Shown here in pieces: positions 60,418 to 64,000 of a stretch of DNA of 64,000 nucleotides. The notes under the pieces were generated by a model. It had not been told where the DNA came from. It worked only from the letters and a program-made list of their open reading frames with translations, and ran no database searches. A program made the translations under genes and the position numbers. This stretch comes from Streptomyces sp. NBC_00285 (GTDB lineage: Bacteria > Actinomycetota > Actinomycetes > Streptomycetales > Streptomycetaceae): positions 7,006,001 to 7,070,000 of the forward strand of contig NZ_CP108055.1 in the NCBI RefSeq assembly GCF_036174265.1, read 5' to 3'. Numbering within the stretch: the stretch's first letter is position 1; every line of letters starts with the position of its first letter.

Positions 60418-61305
60418 TCAGGGGCGAGAGGTGACGCCGTCGACGGTGCTGTCCCAGAAGTCGGCCAGGGCTCGGGCCGTGGGGAGGGGCTGGTCGGCGT
60501 TGGGGGAGTGGTCGGCGCCCGGGATCACCGTGCGGCGCGCCCGGAGTCGTAGGGCCATGTCGTCGAGGAGGTTCACCGGCCAGGTGTCGTCCTGGGAACC
60601 CGAGAGGACGTGGAACGGCAGGGGGACCGCGGCAAGTTCGGCGACCCGGTCCGGCTCGGTGCACAACTGGCGCCCCGTCGCGAGGAGTTGGGCGGGCTTG
60701 TTGCCGAGCCAGCGGCGCTGGAGCTGCTCGACGTTCCCGATGCCCTTCGCGGGGCCGCCGACATCCTCCGGGGGCCCCATGGCCAGAATCGCGGCCCACA
60801 CCTCGGCCATCGTCATCACTCCGAGCGCGTCCCGCAGCAGTTTCACGCGCTGCTGCTGGGAGTCGGAGATCTGCGCGGGGCCCGAGGAGACGAGAGTGAA
60901 GGACAGGAAGGGCGAGTGGTCGAGCAGTACGGCCGCGCGCGCGATCTGGCCGCCGAGGGAGTGGCCGACCAGGTGCACGGGGCCATCGACGGCCGCGGCC
61001 TGGGCGAGCGTGTCCAGCGCCAACTCGCCCCGCTCGTAAGCGGATTCGTCCGTCTCCGGGCCGTCCGACTCGAACTGCCCGCGCCCGTCCACGGCCACGA
61101 CACGGTACCCGCGTGCCGTCAACGGCTCATGGAGCAGCGTGAAGTCCTCCTTGCTCCCCGTGAACCCGGGCAGCATCAACGCGGTGCCCTTGTGGGCGAC
61201 ACCGGGACCCACATCGGAATCCACGACCGCGAACTCACCGCGCGCGGTGCGCAGGGGGTACGCGCGGGCGCCGGGAGGCAGGGCGAAGACGGCTCGGATG
61301 CTCAC
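60418..61305 (-). CDS. Alpha/beta-fold hydrolase
   Basis: A 295-residue hydrolase with the nucleophile elbow GHSLGG, oxyanion segment LMLPGFTGSKEDF, acid near SGSQDDTWPV and histidine in PGADHSPN. No signal peptide. The reaction is unassigned (esterase/lactonase-like). GTG start at 61305 with a weak ribosome site. It is downstream of the helicase gene on the same strand, separated by a terminator. Confidence 0.88.
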   Translation of the reverse strand: MSIRAVFALPPGARAYPLRTARGEFAVVDSDVGPGVAHKGTALMLPGFTGSKEDFTLLHEPLTARGYRVVAVDGRGQFESDGPETDESAYERGELALDTLAQAAAVDGPVHLVGHSLGGQIARAAVLLDHSPFLSFTLVSSGPAQISDSQQQRVKLLRDALGVMTMAEVWAAILAMGPPEDVGGPAKGIGNVEQLQRRWLGNKPAQLLATGRQLCTEPDRVAELAAVPLPFHVLSGSQDDTWPVNLLDDMALRLRARRTVIPGADHSPNADQPLPTARALADFWDSTVDGVTSRP

Positions 61306-61414
61306 GGGGTGAGGGTATCGGGCGGGGGAGTGAGGCAGCCGGTGGGCCGGGTGCGGCTGGTTGCGCCTGTGTGGCGGAGCAGCCGGGGTGCGGCGGACGG
61401 AGGTGACGGGAACG

Positions 61415-61455
61415 CCGACGGCCCGGCACCCCTGGGAGGGGGGCCGGGCCGTCGG
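61415..61455 (-). terminator. Terminator of the helicase gene
   Basis: CCGACGGCCCGGC (61415-61427) pairs with GCCGGGCCGTCGG (61443-61455). The loop can extend with CCCCT/AGGGG. It sits 9 bases beyond the helicase stop on the minus strand. Confidence 0.9.
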
Positions 61456-61463
61456 GTGTGGGA

Positions 61464-64000
61464 TCAGCTGTCCGCGGGTTCCGCGGCGGCCGTCTTGCGG
61501 ACCCGGCGGCGCGGTGCGGCGGCCTTCGGCTCCTGGTCGGCCTGGGCCGGGATGTCCGCGGTCACCGCGGGCACGGCGGCCTTGCGGGTGGTGCGTCGAC
61601 GCGGCTTGGCCTCGGTGGCCTCGGCTGTGTCGACGGCGGCCTCGGCTGCCTTGGCGGCGGTGGTCTTGCGGGTGCGGCGGGGCGTGGTCGCCACGGCTTC
61701 CGCTGTGCCGACGGCGGCCTCGGTCGTCGCGGCGGCGGTCTTGCGGGTGCGACGCGGCGTGGTGACCGTGCCTTCCGCGGTGTCCACTGCCGCTTCGGCG
61801 GCCTTCGTGGCCGCGGTCTTGCGAGCGGTACGGCGCGGCTTGGTCACCGCGACCTCAAGCTCCTGGACCGGCTGAACCGTCGGGACCGCCTGGACCGGGA
61901 TCTCGGCGGTCACGGCCGGCTCGGCGACCTTGCGGACGCGGCGGCGCGGCGTGGCCGCCGCGACCTCCGCTGCGGCTTCGGCGACCGGAGCCGCAGCGGC
62001 TGCCTTGCGCGTACGACGCGGCTTGGCCTCGGTGGCCTCGGCTGTGTCGACGGCGGCCTCGGCTGCCTTGGCGGCGGCGGTCTTGCGGGTGCGGCGGGGC
62101 GTGGTCGCCACGGCTTCCGCTGTGTCGACGGTGGCCTCGGTCGTCGCGGCGGCGGTCTTGCGGGTGCGGCGCGGCGTGGTGACCGTGCCTTCCGCGGTGT
62201 CCACCGCTGCCTCGGCCGCCTCGGCTGCCTTCGTGGTCGCGGTCTTGCGGGTGCGGCGCGGCTTGGTCTCCACGACCTCGGCAACCGCGGTCTCCACCGT
62301 CTCGACAGCGGCCACAGCGGGCTCGGCGGCCTTGCGGGTACGGCGGCGCGGTGTGGTCTGCGTGGCCTCGACGGTGTCGACGGCGGCCTCGGCGGCCGGA
62401 GCCGCGGCAGACGCCTTGCGCGTACGGCGCGGCCTGGTGGCCGGCGCCTCCGGAGCGGCTTCGGTGACCGGAGCGGTCTCGACGGCCGTCTCCGCCACGG
62501 TCGGCGCGTCCACGGCCGCAGTCTCCGCGGACCTGCGGGTCCGACGGCGGCGCGGCTTGGACGCCGCCTCGGTGTCGAGGGACGGGCCCTCCGCCGTCGT
62601 GACGGCGGACTCCGCGGCCTCCGACGCAACCGGCGTCACTGCCGCGGTCGCCGCGACGGGCGCCGAGTCGGCCGCTCCGTTACGGGTGCGGCGACGGCGG
62701 CGCGGGGTGCGGGTCGAGGTGGTGTCCTCGGTCGCGGTGCTCTCCGACGGGGCGACCGCCTCGACGGGGGCTGCGCCGTCCGGCACGGTCCCGCTGCGGG
62801 TACGGCGGCGACGGCGCGGCGTACGGTCCGGACGCTCGCTCTCGGCGGAGCGGGACTCGTCCCGGCCACCGCGTCCGTGGCCCCGGTTCCGGTCGTTCCG
62901 GTCACGGTCGCCGCGGCCACGTGCACCGCGTCCGCCCGTCTCGCCCAGGTCCTCCAGCTCCTCCCCGTCGAGCCCCGCGAGCGTGCGCTCGGCCCGCGGC
63001 AGGACACCCTTGGTGCCTGACGGGATGTTCATCTCCTCGTAGAAGTGCGGGGAGGTGGAGTACGTCTCCGGCGGGTTGCTGAAGTCGAGCTCCAGCGCCT
63101 TGTTGATGAGCTGCCAGCGCGGGATGTCGTCCCAGTCGACGAGCGTGACCGCGATGCCCTTGGCGCCCGCGCGGCCGGTACGGCCGATGCGGTGCAGGTA
63201 CGTCTTCTCGTCCTCGGGGGACTGGTAGTTGATGACGTGCGTGACGCCCTCGACGTCGATGCCGCGGGCGGCGACGTCGGTGCAGACGAGCACGTCGACC
63301 TTGCCGTTGCGGAAAGCGCGCAGGGCCTGCTCACGGGCGCCCTGGCCGAGGTCGCCGTGGACCGCGCCCGACGCGAAGCCGCGCTGCTGGAGCTGGTCGG
63401 CGAGGTCGGCCGCCGTGCGCTTGGTACGGCAGAACACCATGACCGGGCCGCGGCCCTCGGCCTGCAGGATGCGCGAGACGATCTCGGGCTTGTCCATGTT
63501 GTGCGCGCGGTACACGTGCTGCTTGGTGTTCGCGACGGTCCTGCCCGCGTCGTCCGGCGACGTGGCGTTGATGTGCGTGGGCTGCGACATGTAGCGGCGG
63601 GCGAGCCCGATGACCGCGCCCGGCATGGTCGCCGAGAACAGCATGGTCTGGCGCTTGGCCGGAAGCATGTTGATGATCTTCTCGACGTCGGGCAGGAAGC
63701 CCAGGTCGAGCATCTCGTCGGCCTCGTCGAGGACGAGCGCCCTGATGTGGCTGAGGTTGAGCTTCTTCTGGCCCGCGAGGTCCAGGAGCCGGCCCGGGGT
63801 ACCGACGACGAGGTCGACGCCCTTCTTGAGGGCCTCGACCTGGGGTTCGTAGGCGCGGCCGCCGTAGATGGCGAGAACGCGTACGTTGCGCACCTTGCCC
63901 GCGGTCTGCAGGTCGTTGGTCACCTGGGTGCACAGCTCGCGCGTGGGGACGACGACGAGCGCCTGGGGGGCGTCGGTCAGGTCCTCGGGCCTGGCGCGGC
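61464..64000 (-). CDS. DEAD-box RNA helicase with very long basic repetitive tail (5' end outside window)
   Basis: At least 845 residues; the N-terminus including motif I lies beyond 64000. Visible motifs in order: Ia VVVPTRELCTQ, GG and TPGRLLDL (Ib), II DEADEMLDLGF, III SATMP, IV VMVFCRTKR, V TDVAARGIDVEGV, VI HRIGRTGRAG. After about residue 300 of this part there is an Arg/Gly/Asp stretch (RGARGRGDRDRNDRNRG), then over 400 residues of Ala/Thr/Arg/Lys repeats built on TPRRRTRKAA and AAVDTAEAT units. The tail resembles basic nucleic-acid-binding tails. The helicase likely remodels RNA or ribosomes; the tail may bind RNA. Confidence 0.93.
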   Translation of the reverse strand, partial: RARPEDLTDAPQALVVVPTRELCTQVTNDLQTAGKVRNVRVLAIYGGRAYEPQVEALKKGVDLVVGTPGRLLDLAGQKKLNLSHIRALVLDEADEMLDLGFLPDVEKIINMLPAKRQTMLFSATMPGAVIGLARRYMSQPTHINATSPDDAGRTVANTKQHVYRAHNMDKPEIVSRILQAEGRGPVMVFCRTKRTAADLADQLQQRGFASGAVHGDLGQGAREQALRAFRNGKVDVLVCTDVAARGIDVEGVTHVINYQSPEDEKTYLHRIGRTGRAGAKGIAVTLVDWDDIPRWQLINKALELDFSNPPETYSTSPHFYEEMNIPSGTKGVLPRAERTLAGLDGEELEDLGETGGRGARGRGDRDRNDRNRGHGRGGRDESRSAESERPDRTPRRRRRTRSGTVPDGAAPVEAVAPSESTATEDTTSTRTPRRRRRTRNGAADSAPVAATAAVTPVASEAAESAVTTAEGPSLDTEAASKPRRRRTRRSAETAAVDAPTVAETAVETAPVTEAAPEAPATRPRRTRKASAAAPAAEAAVDTVEATQTTPRRRTRKAAEPAVAAVETVETAVAEVVETKPRRTRKTATTKAAEAAEAAVDTAEGTVTTPRRTRKTAAATTEATVDTAEAVATTPRRTRKTAAAKAAEAAVDTAEATEAKPRRTRKAAAAAPVAEAAAEVAAATPRRRVRKVAEPAVTAEIPVQAVPTVQPVQELEVAVTKPRRTARKTAATKAAEAAVDTAEGTVTTPRRTRKTAAATTEAAVGTAEAVATTPRRTRKTTAAKAAEAAVDTAEATEAKPRRRTTRKAAVPAVTADIPAQADQEPKAAAPRRRVRKTAAAEPADS
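61597..62203. repeat. Internal tandem duplication in the helicase tail, offset 417 bases
   Basis: The sequence 61597-61786 recurs almost unchanged at 62014-62203, an offset of exactly 417 bases (139 codons), so the frame is kept. After that point small indels of whole codons appear. Shorter units of about 30-35 codons repeat within. This indicates expansion by slippage or unequal crossover. Confidence 0.85.

Noticed and set aside
1..64000. tRNA, rRNA, insertion sequence or prophage genes
   Set aside because: No cloverleaf-like sequence, transposase, integrase or terminal inverted repeat pair was found on reading. A tRNA and covariance-model scan would be needed for certainty.

Overview
The window is high-GC actinobacterial chromosome, almost certainly a Streptomyces. 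Evidence: very high GC at third codon positions, frequent GTG/TTG starts, ATGA/GTGA gene couplings, a complete bldK oligopeptide permease, and two interspersed elements that I recognise as common between Streptomyces genes (525-593 and 29118-29182). It looks like core, not accessory, DNA. I see no insertion sequences, prophage, CRISPR array, rRNA or tRNA. From memory, gene content and order match the M. tuberculosis stretch from typA/lpqW (Rv1165-1166) through mshB, fdxC-dapC, dapE, the LOG gene, folP2, a DivIVA-domain gene, tagA, the DUF3117 gene, the O-methyltransferase diverging from sigE-rseA-htrA-tatB, mrp, DUF1003/MgtE-like genes and corA.

Layout. 1-5.1 kb: a small coiled-coil protein, an LpqW-like lipoprotein and the TypA GTPase. 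5.1-11.7 kb: the bldKA-E oligopeptide ABC transporter, with a possible 8-codon leader ORF and an intercistronic stem-loop. 11.8-19.0 kb: a second complete peptide/nickel-type ABC transporter, split by two antisense genes of unknown function. An S9 peptidase converges on it. 21.3-25.5 kb: MshB (mycothiol), small membrane proteins and a type II membrane protein with a long Gly-rich cytosolic region and an extracellular peptidoglycan-binding-like domain. 25.6-29.1 kb: an ABC-2 exporter coupled to a histidine kinase and response regulator, with a dyad in front. 29.2-40.2 kb: a transglutaminase-like protein, an acetyltransferase, ferredoxin, DapC, a secreted protein, a lytic-transglycosylase-like protein, DapE, LOG, FolP2-type protein, DivIVA-domain protein, TagI, enoyl-CoA hydratase and DUF3117.

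40.2-45.4 kb: a SAM methyltransferase with no canonical start codon, divergent from an envelope-stress block (ECF sigma factor, zinc anti-sigma factor, HtrA protease, TatB). 45.4-54.1 kb: a hypothetical protein, a two-domain glycosyltransferase, Mrp, DUF1003, an MgtE-like protein lacking the membrane domain, a lipoprotein and CorA. 54.6-64.0 kb: SUFU-like protein, MFS exporter, zinc-ribbon-like protein, PHP phosphoesterase, MarC protein, a 50-residue protein, NYN nuclease-like protein, alpha/beta hydrolase, and a DEAD-box RNA helicase running off the right edge with a long repetitive basic tail.

How they fit together: most genes serve the cell envelope, namely peptide uptake, diaminopimelate synthesis (dapC, dapE), wall remodelling, extracytoplasmic stress response and divalent-metal handling. 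Statements about synteny and family function come from recalled knowledge. Coordinates, motifs and stem-loops were read from the sequence.
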